Positions 27,399-36,886 of a stretch of DNA of 64,000 nucleotides are shown here, one piece after another (positions within the stretch are counted from its first letter, which is position 1; each line of letters begins with the position of its first letter). Made by a program: the position numbers and the translations under genes. Location: NCBI GenBank assembly GCA_017794925.1, contig CP051238.1, positions 743,702 through 807,701 of the forward strand, read 5' to 3'. The stretch comes from Aestuariibacter sp. GTDB taxonomy: Bacteria > Pseudomonadota > Gammaproteobacteria > Enterobacterales > Alteromonadaceae. The notes below the pieces were generated by a model. It made no database searches. It was not told the DNA's origin and worked only from the letters and a program-made list of their open reading frames with translations.

Positions 27399-28188
27399 AT
27401 TCTTCGGTCGCGTCTTTGTCTAATTCAAGATCCTGGCTGTTGGCATATTCAATAAAGAACTTTGCTGTTGTGACCAGTTTGGGTAAGTGTTTAGGCATGC
27501 CTTTTAACACCAGGTTCAGGGTATTGGTTGCCTCAGCATAATCACCCCCTTTACTGGCCATATCTAATGCGCCACCTAAGCTGAAACCTCCGGATTTGGC
27601 GCCCTTGGCGTCTTTCTCCACGATATCAAACAGGGTCTCGCCGTCTTCCTTAATCTGATAGGTTTTGAAGGTGCCTAACAAATACGTTGAGGCCCCTAAC
27701 ACGAAGGATTTTTGCTGATCAGGCTCTATGCTTTTCGATTCCATCGTTTTTTTACGGATCTCTTCACTGGCACCTGCAGCATACTGACGTTGCTTCTTAA
27801 TTTCCTTTTTACTCATGCTGGTGCCGCTTTTCAGGATTTCACGCTCTTTGAGCAGGCTTTCTTTTGCTGATTTCAAATCCAGAGATTCAGCCAGACAAAT
27901 ATTAGCCTGGTTAATTGCCAGCGCAGCCAGTACATACGATGTCATTACTTGCTGAGAGGCGGCTTTAACTTTCTTGCTCGCCGCACGCTCAGGGGTATAT
28001 TTAGTAATAAAGTCGCGAATCACCGTCAGGTCTAAATCTGCGCAAGAGGTCTTGGTTAAAAAGCTATCGTTTGCCCAAGGAGCAGGCTTTTTGTCGCTGG
28101 AAAACAGGCCTGCGTGGGCGGATGATACGGATAATACAGACGCGAATAATAGCGATGAAACAAAATAACGGGACTTATGAGTAAACAT
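27373..28188 (-). CDS. exported protein of unknown function, cluster gene 3
   Basis: 271 residues. The signal peptide ends SSAHA-GLF. The mature protein is mostly helical and charged (ERAASKKVKAASQQ, ESLLKEREILKSG, KKEIKKQRQYAAGASEEIRK). The short GGFSLGGALDMASKGGDY loop (about 207-224) is glycine-rich. It has no transmembrane span beyond the signal and is probably periplasmic. It starts 12 bases after gene 2 of the same transcript. No family is recognised. Confidence 0.72.
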   Translation of the reverse strand: MFTHKSRYFVSSLLFASVLSVSSAHAGLFSSDKKPAPWANDSFLTKTSCADLDLTVIRDFITKYTPERAASKKVKAASQQVMTSYVLAALAINQANICLAESLDLKSAKESLLKEREILKSGTSMSKKEIKKQRQYAAGASEEIRKKTMESKSIEPDQQKSFVLGASTYLLGTFKTYQIKEDGETLFDIVEKDAKGAKSGGFSLGGALDMASKGGDYAEATNTLNLVLKGMPKHLPKLVTTAKFFIEYANSQDLELDKDATEEFNSVGDWG

Positions 28189-28199
28189 TCTATTTCCTT

Positions 28200-29180
28200 C
28201 TAGATTGATTTAGAGCTAAGTTGGCCAATTAAGCCTGCGGCCATTTCTTGCGCGGCGGTTTTTAATGCATTGTTTTTGGCTACGATAGGCGTCGGTCCAA
28301 GGCCTATGTACTGAACCGGCCCAATGGATGCCATTGTCGCGCCCCGACGTTTTACAGAGAGAATTTTAGCCGTTACCGATACCGGGACCTTGTATAAACC
28401 GGTGACGTCATCGGTAACATGCTCATCAACATCCAGCGTGCCAATGGCCAGATACTGGACCGGATCCTCAAGGCTTTTTAAACCCCGAATTGCGTCGCGT
28501 TTGGTAGAAGGCGTAAGGTCATCGCCTTGCTCGTAATCCATCAGGAAGTTATTTACGTCAAGCTGACCGGCAGTATCTTCTTCCAGCAATGCAGCTTCAA
28601 TGACGTAATAATTCGCATCAGCAAAGACTTCACCAACAGCAATATCAATTTCGCTGGTAGTTGTGGCCTGCCAAAGCGTTTTGGCGCGTTTGAAGTCGCC
28701 TGACGCGGTATTTTTTGCTTCGGTACGAGATGCAAGTTCCCTGGCCACAAACACAAACGTGATATATTGGTCTTCGTCGTCCATGTTGCCGTCTTTGGCC
28801 CGCCCAATGGCGGTCAGATAGTTCAGCATTTTGGTATCGTTAATATCTACCCGGACCACCACACGAAACTGCTTAATATCTTTTTTGTTTTCTTTCGATA
28901 TGACTGCGCTGCTCAGCAGGTAATCGTCCACATTCGCGGTAATGTCGTCTTTTGCGATAGCGAAATTACGTTCCTGATAGGGTTGCGCAGTGGCAATCCA
29001 GCTTTCAATGGCTTTTACCTTGGCCTGCATAATTGCTTCGGCCTTTTCATCGCTATCAAGCCGTCCGGAATAGGTGTAGGTATACGTGCTTTTACTTTCT
29101 ACTGCCAATGCCGGAAAGGCGCAGCAGAATGCCAAAAACAGCGCTAAGAGTCTTGTATATCGCGTAGAGTCAGATGCCAT
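28200..29180 (-). CDS. exported LPP20/FlgT-N-like protein, cluster gene 2
   Basis: 326 residues. Signal peptide RLLALFLAFCCAFPALA, then YTYSGRLDSDEKAEAIMQAKVKAIESWI and FRVVVRVDINDTKMLNYL, the helix-then-strand pattern shared with LPP20/FlgT-N domains. A C-terminal domain (about 230-326) contains PVSVTAKILSVKRRGATMAS and then GPTPIVAKNNALKTAAQEMA, which resembles CsgG-like or FlgT middle domains. It starts at ATG 29180, overlapping gene 1 by 11 bases; the frame is open to 29330, but that would intrude on gene 1 and bury the signal peptide. Function unknown. Confidence 0.7.
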   Translation of the reverse strand: MASDSTRYTRLLALFLAFCCAFPALAVESKSTYTYTYSGRLDSDEKAEAIMQAKVKAIESWIATAQPYQERNFAIAKDDITANVDDYLLSSAVISKENKKDIKQFRVVVRVDINDTKMLNYLTAIGRAKDGNMDDEDQYITFVFVARELASRTEAKNTASGDFKRAKTLWQATTTSEIDIAVGEVFADANYYVIEAALLEEDTAGQLDVNNFLMDYEQGDDLTPSTKRDAIRGLKSLEDPVQYLAIGTLDVDEHVTDDVTGLYKVPVSVTAKILSVKRRGATMASIGPVQYIGLGPTPIVAKNNALKTAAQEMAAGLIGQLSSKSI

Positions 29181-30312
29181 TGATGTGTTCACTCCATTTA
29201 CGAACAGTGTTGTAGGTACGGCGCTTGTGCTGTGAGTGGCTGTCGAACCACTTCTTTTGTGGCGCAGATAGTTGTTGGGCAATATCGGATAAAAGCGTTT
29301 CCAGGGCGTCTTCATAGGCAGCCCAGTCATCTATATAAGTTTGTTTATCGCTCACTAATTTGGCGACGGCTGCGTGAAAATAGTCATCCACCATGGGTTC
29401 CGGGTTGGTGGCTTCCCGGGCATTAAATTTTACCCGGCTGGCAAACAGGTATTTATGTGTCTGTTCAATACTTTTAAAGTTACTGATATCCACGCTGAAG
29501 ACATAGTCTGGTTCAGGCAACGTGAGGGTATAAACATCGCCATTAGTCATGCGTCCGGCCATTTTATTGCCAATGGCATAGCCTTTTGTGTAGGGAATCA
29601 TATTCAGTCCGCTCAGGTGGGCCAACTGGGCAGTAAAATACTGCCCGAATACCTGCGACAGCGCTTGCTGTTGTAATCGCTTGGGGATCATAGGACTGGC
29701 TTTATCACCAAAGTTAACGTCACTGACTTTGAAACGAACGACCCCTTCCTTTGGTAATCCGAATTGTTCAATGTACCCAACCGCCAGAGACAACAAGCTC
29801 TCATCACTGGTATTAAGCGTTTGATATAGGGCGGTCAGATTGCTGGTTCTGGCTTGCTCTTCTGATTTGTCCAGACCGATAACATCGTTACGGGCTATGT
29901 CGACAGGAATGCTGGCGAGCAATCGCATTGCCTGAAAATCAAAAAACAGAATTTGGGCACTGATTTCCGCTACCACTTTTTTGTAATCCTGAAATGACTC
30001 GATACTCACGGATTCGCGTTCTATTGCCAGTGTCATCGCAATCGCCGGGCCCGATTTGTAGTTCCCTAGTTGTGGGGAAAGGGTAAAGGGCAGGTTGGCA
30101 GATTGGGTTAGTAGCTCATAAAATGCAGCGTCCAGCGCTGCTCTGGGCTGTTGTGGGGAGGTCTTATTTAACGCCAGCGCAACGGGGTAACTGGATTTTA
30201 TATATTGGTTGTCACCAAGGAAAGACACCCCGGAATAATAAACGGTCTGTTGGGCTGCGTAAGCTGTTGAACTGGCAATTAAAAGCAGCATACTGCATGC
30301 GAAAAGTCGCAT
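29170..30312 (-). CDS. exported protein of unknown function, cluster gene 1
   Basis: 380 residues from ATG 30312 (MRLFACSMLLLIASSTAYA signal peptide); a GTG at 30363 would add 17 residues before the signal. The N-terminal half (VYYSGVSFLGDNQYIKSSYP and on) is strand-rich. Later, YTLTLPEPDYVFSVDISNFK is like CsgG/LpoB-type outer-membrane assembly proteins that recite a regular strand-helix pattern. The basic C-terminus is WFDSHSQHKRRTYNTVRKW. First gene of the three-gene minus operon. No family is firmly recognised. Confidence 0.7.
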   Translation of the reverse strand: MRLFACSMLLLIASSTAYAAQQTVYYSGVSFLGDNQYIKSSYPVALALNKTSPQQPRAALDAAFYELLTQSANLPFTLSPQLGNYKSGPAIAMTLAIERESVSIESFQDYKKVVAEISAQILFFDFQAMRLLASIPVDIARNDVIGLDKSEEQARTSNLTALYQTLNTSDESLLSLAVGYIEQFGLPKEGVVRFKVSDVNFGDKASPMIPKRLQQQALSQVFGQYFTAQLAHLSGLNMIPYTKGYAIGNKMAGRMTNGDVYTLTLPEPDYVFSVDISNFKSIEQTHKYLFASRVKFNAREATNPEPMVDDYFHAAVAKLVSDKQTYIDDWAAYEDALETLLSDIAQQLSAPQKKWFDSHSQHKRRTYNTVRKWSEHINGI

Positions 30313-30464
30313 TGTTTGTATGACTGCAATTAAAGATGGCACTGTTCCCTGAGGTTCCCGCACTTAACGCTCCCTGTGCTTTGGCGGTGGTAAGAGTTTC
30401 TACTATGGCAAAGTATGAACTTTAGTACAATATTTGATCAGGGTTTGGCGGTAAAATAAACAAA

Positions 30465-30488
30465 AAAGCAGGCAAAGAAGCCTGCTTT
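30465..30488 (-). terminator. terminator after DUF3014 gene
   Basis: Nine-base stem AAAGCAGGC / GCCTGCTTT with a six-base loop. The minus-strand transcript runs into a U-tract. It lies 23 bases beyond the stop of the DUF3014 gene. Confidence 0.8.
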
Positions 30489-30510
30489 CTGATTACAGTT
30501 CACGTTGTCC

Positions 30511-31356
30511 TTACAGTGAAGTCAGTGCCTCACGTAATTCGCGCAGTTTTGCTTTAATACGACGCATGTTATCCGGCCCGGTTCGGAGCAGTTGCTTCTG
30601 GGGGGCAGATAAGCTTTCCAGACGCTCATCGGCATATTTATACATGACTGAATCTGTGAAGACTTCTACGGGCATTTTTACTTCCGGCGTATCCAGTAAC
30701 GTGTCGATAGCGGTAATCATTACCTCGGTAAAAGATTGGTCTGGATCACCGATTTCAGCATACTTGGCCTGGATTTCGTCCAGATATGTGGTGTAAAGCT
30801 CGATCAGGTCTTCATTGCTCATTGATTCCAGTACATCCACATAAGGGGTGTAGCGTTTATAGCTTGCAGAATCAATCCATTCGCGATCGGCCTGGGTGTA
30901 AACCCGGAATTCCTGATCAGGAGGGGTCAGTAAACGATGATTCGGCGCCATGTCATCGTCGGCCAGGTTGGTGGTCGTCACCACAAAACGCTGAAGCAGA
31001 CCGTCGTTAACCATTAGACGGCTAAGCATAGGTGAGCTTGCAATCGTCTCCAGAGCGGCTTTTACTGCGGTATCGCTAATGTCCAGAGGCTCAGGTTCCG
31101 GTGCGGACTCTGGCATGGGCTCAATATCCTGATTCGGATCAATTTCGACAGGCTCCGGTGTCGGTGCTGCCTCAAAAACGTCTGTAGCCTCAGGCTCAAT
31201 AGTTTCGGGTTGAGCGATGGCGGGTGGCTCAATGGGCTTGGCTGGTTCTGGGGCTGGCTCGCTGGAAGGCCATAACAATACTGCCAGTAAAACAATCACA
31301 ACCACGCCAATGATGACGTAGGGTAACCAAGACTTTTGCTCAGAATTCTCGCTCAT
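30511..31356 (-). CDS. DUF3014 domain inner-membrane protein
   Basis: 281 residues. A short cytoplasmic start is followed by one membrane helix (LPYVIIGVVVIVLLAVLLWP, about 11-30). A Pro/Glu-rich linker of about 60 residues follows, then the DUF3014 domain (about 95-275), recognised by SRLMVNDGLLQRFVVTTTNLA, YKRYTPYVDVLE and the helical ending. The function of DUF3014 is unknown. The layout, a membrane anchor plus extended linker plus periplasmic domain, suggests a cell-envelope role. The ATG is preceded by AAGGTAGAT. It stands alone, separated by a terminator from the exported-protein operon. Confidence 0.85.
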   Translation of the reverse strand: MSENSEQKSWLPYVIIGVVVIVLLAVLLWPSSEPAPEPAKPIEPPAIAQPETIEPEATDVFEAAPTPEPVEIDPNQDIEPMPESAPEPEPLDISDTAVKAALETIASSPMLSRLMVNDGLLQRFVVTTTNLADDDMAPNHRLLTPPDQEFRVYTQADREWIDSASYKRYTPYVDVLESMSNEDLIELYTTYLDEIQAKYAEIGDPDQSFTEVMITAIDTLLDTPEVKMPVEVFTDSVMYKYADERLESLSAPQKQLLRTGPDNMRRIKAKLRELREALTSL

Positions 31357-31596
31357 AGATATCTACCTTGATTTGATGGCTGCTAAATTCATACTACCAG
31401 AGTTATTGGCAATCCGCTGAAATTCAATGTTGTTTTTTTATTCTTTTTTCAAAATCGCAATTCACTGTTTTATTGAATAGCAGGCTCTGCCTCAAGAGTA
31501 AACCGTTAACAGGTACGATTTTTAAGACCGTTTCGTATTTCATCCATTTTATGCAAAACGTCGTAATGAATCAGAAGAAAGACGGGAGTAGCAACA

Positions 31597-31905
31597 ATGT
31601 ACAAATTCTGGCGAAAAGATTTTGAAACGGCTGAGCGGGATATTGACGTACTTGAGGTACAGTCATTCGAGATGAATGTGTATCTGGTTCAGCTTTCCTG
31701 CGGTGCAAAAACCGGGTTGTTATACGACGACTCAGATAAACCCATGCGCTTTTACAGTGCCGGGCACATCAGAGAGTTTTTTGCCCAATGTACAGTGGCA
31801 ACGTCTTATATGAAACATGACACACCTTACGACGAAATGATAGGTAATCCGCCCAAAGCAGAGCACACAATGGCACTGCCATTTAGCATGGAAATGCCGT
31901 ATTAG
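31597..31905 (+). CDS. DUF6482-like small cytosolic protein
   Basis: 102 residues. The pattern VYLVQLSCGAKTGLLYDDSDKPMRFYSAGHIREFF resembles DUF6482 proteins of marine gammaproteobacteria (value-strand, basic GLL, then RF.S...R..F). No signal peptide or membrane helix. A GGGAGTAGCAACA ribosome site precedes the ATG. It ends six bases before the convergent ABC1-kinase gene. Function unknown; the family name is a moderate-confidence match by eye. Confidence 0.62.
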   Translation: MYKFWRKDFETAERDIDVLEVQSFEMNVYLVQLSCGAKTGLLYDDSDKPMRFYSAGHIREFFAQCTVATSYMKHDTPYDEMIGNPPKAEHTMALPFSMEMPY

Positions 31906-31911
31906 CTCAAG

Positions 31912-33225
31912 CTAAAGCCATTTGCTGGCGGCTTCGCGCAAATCAACCTGCGTGTTGAGTTGCTTGGCTAACAAGTACAAGCCGCCCAGTTTACGGTGAA
32001 TGAAAATGGCATCTACTGGCGGGATGTGCCAAAAATCTTCATCAAAACTGAGCTGTATACCCATAGCCTGAACCCGGGTTAGCAAGTCCGATTGACCAAA
32101 ATCATAGGGCCCCTCATGATACAAGGCTTCGCACGCCAGTTTACCTAACGCCACGACCGTAGCTTGCTGTGAATCACTATGGGACGTCTGCATTAACCCT
32201 ATATCCAGCGCGGCCTGAGCGACTCTTGTCATGTCATCATCGGCCATTGCTCTGAGCAGTGCCAGATAACCCTGAGATATGGATTCGGGCACCTCTCTAC
32301 ACGCGCCAAAATCCAGTAACGCAACACGTGTATCTTCTTCGATATAGCGGTAGTTCGCCATATTCGGGTCGCTTTGGATCAGGCGAAACGAGAAGACTTC
32401 ATCAAAAAATAAACTGAAAAGCCCTGTCATGAGCCTATTGCGAACGGCCTGTGGTGCCTGAGCAAGCGCAATGATCTGTTCACTTTTTATGTGAGTCATC
32501 GCCAGGGTGGTGGCGGTGGTAAACTCATCGAATACGTCCGGTACTACGAAGTCAGCGTGCTCGCCCAGTGCATCGCGGTAGCGTTTAAGCATGTCGGCTT
32601 CACGCAGGTAATTGGCTTCATCGTGCAGCTGTGCTTTGGCCTGACCTAATAACGGCTTTATATCCAGTGAGCCGGGGAGTAAGCCGGATAGCTTTATGAT
32701 ACTCGCAACATTATCCACGTCACTGTTTATGCTGTCGCCAATACCAGGGTATTGCACTTTAACCGCGAGCGTCTCGCCATCGAATGTAATGGCTTTATGT
32801 ACCTGTCCGATGGACGCTGCTGCAATGGGGGCAAAAGAAAAATAGAGTAATTTATCCTGCCATCCCTGTCCCCAGGCGCCGTCTAATACAGCCTGAAGTT
32901 GCGCTTTGGGCATCGGATCAGCATCTTCGCGTAGTCTCGCCAAAATGGCACTGAGTTCCGGAGGCAGTAACTCCCCGCCGTCCATTGAAATGAGCTGACC
33001 TAATTTCATAGCGGCACCACGCAGTGTCGCCAGTTGGTCGGTGATTCGTTGAATATTCTTCGGGGTGAGGACTAAATCGGAGAGTGCCGGACGTTGACCC
33101 GACAGTAATTTAGCTGCACCTTGCGACACTACACTGCCGGCAATTTTTCCCGCCAGCGAGCCAATTCGCGTCATGCGCGAAAGTCGGGAGCTGGGAATAG
33201 GCCGGGACTTCGGTGTGTCGTTCAT
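31912..33225 (-). CDS. ABC1/AarF/UbiB-family atypical kinase
   Basis: 437 residues. The family-defining KxGQ motif is in RGAAMKLGQLIS, followed by the Ala-rich loop AAASIGQVHKA, the ATP-lysine segment LAVKVQYPG, and the catalytic region LIQSDPNMANYRY and ALLDFGACRE (DFG). UbiB-type proteins support ubiquinone synthesis as ATPases or kinases, but this one groups with the generic AarF members rather than E. coli ubiB, since it lacks the long C-terminal membrane helices. It is co-transcribed with the small membrane protein gene upstream (gap six bases). Confidence 0.88.
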   Translation of the reverse strand: MNDTPKSRPIPSSRLSRMTRIGSLAGKIAGSVVSQGAAKLLSGQRPALSDLVLTPKNIQRITDQLATLRGAAMKLGQLISMDGGELLPPELSAILARLREDADPMPKAQLQAVLDGAWGQGWQDKLLYFSFAPIAAASIGQVHKAITFDGETLAVKVQYPGIGDSINSDVDNVASIIKLSGLLPGSLDIKPLLGQAKAQLHDEANYLREADMLKRYRDALGEHADFVVPDVFDEFTTATTLAMTHIKSEQIIALAQAPQAVRNRLMTGLFSLFFDEVFSFRLIQSDPNMANYRYIEEDTRVALLDFGACREVPESISQGYLALLRAMADDDMTRVAQAALDIGLMQTSHSDSQQATVVALGKLACEALYHEGPYDFGQSDLLTRVQAMGIQLSFDEDFWHIPPVDAIFIHRKLGGLYLLAKQLNTQVDLREAASKWL

Positions 33226-33231
33226 GTCCTT

Positions 33232-33510
33232 CTAAACGAGCTGGGAAACCAATTGGATCAGCATACCGATGCCGCTTCCGATTGCAAAGCCTATCCATCC
33301 GTTGCGTTCGTTGTAACGAGCCAATGCCGCTGCGAATATTCCGCACCACAACATGGGGCCGTAAACGGCAATGACAGAGCCGCCCATACCGGAGTTGGGT
33401 AAAAACATCATGACAACAATGGTAAGTGCCATGGCGCCAGAAAGGTATACCCACAATACATTCTTTTTCTTGTTTTCAGGTGTGTCGGCGGATTGTTGGG
33501 AATCAGTCAT
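33232..33510 (-). CDS. small inner-membrane protein, upstream of ABC1 kinase
   Basis: 92 residues from ATG 33510 (MTDSQQSADTP). A hydrophilic N-terminus of about 20 residues, then three hydrophobic segments (WVYLSGAMALTIVVMMFL, VIAVYGPMLWCGIFAAAL, FAIGSGIGMLIQLVSQLV). The frame opens at 33537, but the downstream ATG has GGGCATGAAATA before it. It ends six bases before the ABC1-kinase start, so it forms an operon with it. Not recognised. Confidence 0.65.
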   Translation of the reverse strand: MTDSQQSADTPENKKKNVLWVYLSGAMALTIVVMMFLPNSGMGGSVIAVYGPMLWCGIFAAALARYNERNGWIGFAIGSGIGMLIQLVSQLV

Positions 33511-33687
33511 TATTTCATGCCCTTTTTTAACCAGCATAATGACGTACTCAAGGGGATGGGGTCAATTGCGACGTTGGTCTGAATAGGTTAACAACGTACA
33601 GAGTGTACAAGAAAAGTACGAAAAAACGGCTGTGCAGCGGTGAGAATAACCGCCACACAACAAGATGTCATGGTGTGTGATGCGTAG

Positions 33688-34209
33688 CTAGAAGTGCACT
33701 TCCAGTAAGGCCACATTGTCGGTAAAGGTTAAGGTTTTCAGATTGCCCTTTCCTTCTACGTTCAGCGTGTTTACCTGACTGGGCCAGATATCCCGCAGTG
33801 CGTCATGACGCACTTTCAGTCCTTCCAGTACCGGTGGCTGGTCAGTTTCCTGATACACCCAAAAGTACTTGCCTTCTGTTTCGAATCCAACAAGCGAAAG
33901 TCCCAAAGGATCGCCGGCTGCATTCAACAGAGAGAAGCGCTCAGCCACATATGCAGCAAATTCTGCCTGAGTCGCCTTATCGTCCAGTATATCCGCGGTT
34001 TTCTTAAACAGCATTTTTACGGCGTGTTCGGCATCGTGCAGATTAAACCGGTGCATTACTTCGATGTTCTCTGTCCTCGTATTGAACAACACCGTTGTGA
34101 TGGCGGCTTTTTGCTGGTGCGCTGTGGCTGGTGCACTCACCACACAGATTAGCAGGGCAAAAAGCCCTGCCTTAACAACCTCAGCAAAGCGTGAGAGGTT
34201 AGTTGTCAT
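33688..34209 (-). CDS. DUF6702-family secreted protein
   Basis: 173 residues. The signal peptide ends APATA-HQQ. The mature domain TTVLFNTRTENIEVMHRFNLHDAEHAV, then GLSLVGFETEGKYFWVYQE, and the end TFTDNVALLEVHF, match DUF6702 by eye. It starts 11 bases inside the end of the M1 metallopeptidase gene, so the two are translationally coupled. The partnership suggests a role in envelope protein turnover, which is inferred from position only. Confidence 0.78.
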   Translation of the reverse strand: MTTNLSRFAEVVKAGLFALLICVVSAPATAHQQKAAITTVLFNTRTENIEVMHRFNLHDAEHAVKMLFKKTADILDDKATQAEFAAYVAERFSLLNAAGDPLGLSLVGFETEGKYFWVYQETDQPPVLEGLKVRHDALRDIWPSQVNTLNVEGKGNLKTLTFTDNVALLEVHF

Positions 34210-36682
34210 CGCTTTCCTTCTTATCGTCTTCGCTGTCTTCGTCAGTTTTCAGCTCAGTTTTGATGTCGTGCATGATGTCACGACGCACTTTGGCTGAACT
34301 TGGCTTAGACTTATACGCTTCGATACGTGAAGGGATGATTTGACGAGGATAGTGATTATTTTCCACGTCAACGTCAGCGGTTTCCCAACGAGGGTCAACG
34401 GTAACGCTTACCAGCTCTTTATCTTTGTCTGTAACCACCAGTTTGCTTACCGCTTTTGGTGTACGACGCCAGATTTCTGCCGGAATACGCAGTTGTTCAG
34501 TGGTGCCATCAGCATAGGTCATTTCCAGAATGATCGGCATCACCAGCCCGCCCAGATTTGAAAACTCCATTACATAGTAATTTTTGTCTTCTTTCACGGC
34601 GCGTTCGAACGCTTTGCGCTCCCAGGGATCCAGTTTGTCTAACCATTTTTTGTAGCTGTTACGCTCTTTGTTGGTTACGGTGAACTGATCGTTTTCGTCA
34701 TAGAAGTCAGTGATGTCAGGATAACGGTCTACCCACAATTTCTTGCCTTCAGCAGCGTTGCGCTCGTCAGTCAGTGATTTAGGCTTGTCTTGTTCAAATT
34801 CACGTTCACGTGCAAAGTCGATATCCGGATCTTTGGTATCCAAACGCAGTTTGTACACTTTGTCGATTGAGATATCTACGTGATCCGTGGTGTAGAACCA
34901 GCCACGCCAGAACCAGTCCAGGTCAACACCTGAAGCTTCTTCCATGGTGCGGAAGAAATCAGCGGGTGTAGGACGCTTAAACTTCCAGCGAAGTGCGTAT
35001 TCTTTGAATGCAAAGTCAAACAGCTCGCGGCCAAGAATGGTTTCACGCAGAATGTTCAGTGCTACCGCTGGTTTAGTATAGGCATTCGGGCCTAAACGCA
35101 GTACCGAGTCAGACTGGGTCATAATTGGCACCTGAGTCTGAGACTTCATGTAGCCTACAACGTCACGCGGTTCAACACCCCATGGAATGTCCGGATCCCA
35201 TTCACGACCGGCTACGCCGTCCAGGAAGCTGTTCAGGCCTTCGTCCATCCAGGTCCACTGACGTTCGTCAGAGTTGACGGTCATTGGAAAGTAGATGTGA
35301 CCCACTTCGTGAATAACAACGCCAATCAGGAAGCGTTTTTCTGCCAGTGAATAAGTACGAGAACCGTCATCACGCAATTCTGTGCGCGGACCGTTGAAGG
35401 TGATCATGGGGTATTCCATGCCGCCCACCGGGCCGTTGACTGACTGCGCTACCGGATAAGGATAGTCAAACGAGAAACGAGAGTACACGTCCATGGTGTG
35501 GATGATTGCCTCTGTAGAGTACTTCTTCCACAGGTCGCCACCTTCTTTCGGATAGAAAGACATCGCCATGACTAACGGCTGATCTTTACCACCCTGGTGA
35601 TAGCCACGCGCATCCCACATAAACTTGCGTGATGATGCCCAGGCAAAGTCACGCACATTCTCAGCTTCAAAATGCCAGGTTTTGGTTTTATCCGTGCCTT
35701 CTTTTTCGTTTTCCAGCGCTTCTTCTTCTGTCACGATGAAAACAGTACGCTCTGCGTCTTTCGCTTCATCCAGACGTTTGCGTTGTTCGCTGGTCAGTAC
35801 GGATTTAGGGTTTTGTAGTACACCTGTTGACGACACGATGTGGTCGGCGGGTACGGTGATTTCAACGTCGTAGTTACCAAATTCCAGGGTAAACTCACCA
35901 CGGCCGATGAACTCTTTATTGGTCCATGCTTCGTAGTCAGTGTAAGCCGCTAAACGAGGGAACCACTGCGCTAATAAGAAGATGTCGTTGCCGCCTTCAC
36001 GCTCGTCATCCGGGAAGTGCTCGTAGCCTGCACGGGCAGATACCGCATCTTCTTCAACGATGTTAAAGCCAAAGTCGATATTCAGTTCGGTCTTTTTACC
36101 TGGCTTCAGCGGTGATGCCAGGTCAACACGCATCAGCGTACCTACGATTACATAGTGCAGGTCTTTACCGCTGCCATCGGTGACTTTCTTGATTTGATAA
36201 CCCAGCTCGTGATCTTCAACGAACTGCTGACGACGGATAGCGCCCATAGACAGCTTCGCAGGTGAGCTTGCGCTCGGCGCTGACGTTGCAGGGCCACGGT
36301 TACCAATACCACCAAAGTTTTCGCTCAGCGCTGACAGTGAGTCAGGGCGGAATTTATTTTGGTCCAGTTGGACCCACAAATACTTCAGCGTATCCGGGGA
36401 ATTGTTCTGGTAGGTAATTTCTTCAGAAGCGTCAATACGACGTTTGGTTTCGTCCAGGGTTACGTCAATGTCGTAATCCACTTTTTGCTGCCAGTACTGA
36501 TGACCGGGTTCGCCAGCCGCGTTGCGGTATACGTTTGGTGTAGGAAGCACCTCATCAAGTTGACGGAATTTATCTTCAAAATCCCCTTTCGTCTGTTTAA
36601 TGGCAGCATAGGCCGACACTGAGCAAGTCAGCATAGACAGCACTGGCATTAACCAGATCAACTTGGGCATACGATTGCTCAT
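34199..36682 (-). CDS. M1-family zinc metallopeptidase
   Basis: 827 residues with a signal peptide (VLSMLTCSVSAYA). N-terminal beta-domain to about 390, then the catalytic domain with HEVGH and, 18 residues on, the third zinc ligand in WMDEGLNSFLD; the substrate-site GGMEYPM is at the expected place. This is the HExxHx18E arrangement of gluzincins, and the exopeptidase GGMEY variant of GAMEN. Secreted or periplasmic M1 enzymes of this type occur in marine bacteria that degrade peptides. Coupled to the DUF6702 gene downstream. The Lys/Asp-rich tail, ending ESDDN, is unusual but harmless. Confidence 0.92.
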   Translation of the reverse strand: MSNRMPKLIWLMPVLSMLTCSVSAYAAIKQTKGDFEDKFRQLDEVLPTPNVYRNAAGEPGHQYWQQKVDYDIDVTLDETKRRIDASEEITYQNNSPDTLKYLWVQLDQNKFRPDSLSALSENFGGIGNRGPATSAPSASSPAKLSMGAIRRQQFVEDHELGYQIKKVTDGSGKDLHYVIVGTLMRVDLASPLKPGKKTELNIDFGFNIVEEDAVSARAGYEHFPDDEREGGNDIFLLAQWFPRLAAYTDYEAWTNKEFIGRGEFTLEFGNYDVEITVPADHIVSSTGVLQNPKSVLTSEQRKRLDEAKDAERTVFIVTEEEALENEKEGTDKTKTWHFEAENVRDFAWASSRKFMWDARGYHQGGKDQPLVMAMSFYPKEGGDLWKKYSTEAIIHTMDVYSRFSFDYPYPVAQSVNGPVGGMEYPMITFNGPRTELRDDGSRTYSLAEKRFLIGVVIHEVGHIYFPMTVNSDERQWTWMDEGLNSFLDGVAGREWDPDIPWGVEPRDVVGYMKSQTQVPIMTQSDSVLRLGPNAYTKPAVALNILRETILGRELFDFAFKEYALRWKFKRPTPADFFRTMEEASGVDLDWFWRGWFYTTDHVDISIDKVYKLRLDTKDPDIDFAREREFEQDKPKSLTDERNAAEGKKLWVDRYPDITDFYDENDQFTVTNKERNSYKKWLDKLDPWERKAFERAVKEDKNYYVMEFSNLGGLVMPIILEMTYADGTTEQLRIPAEIWRRTPKAVSKLVVTDKDKELVSVTVDPRWETADVDVENNHYPRQIIPSRIEAYKSKPSSAKVRRDIMHDIKTELKTDEDSEDDKKESDDN

Positions 36683-36886
36683 GTATGATCCTTAGTCGTT
36701 ATGACGCTTAGTTATTATGATAAACAAGTAGTGTAATTCTAATGTCTTCACAAATGCCAGCCGTTTGCCGTAAATTGCACCAGCCTTAACGCAAAGCCAG
36801 CAATACAAGGCATTACGTTGCTGTTTTTTGTTTGTTTTGTGGGCGCTTTGTAATATTCTTGAAAGCCCGTTAATTTCTTTGTCTTC

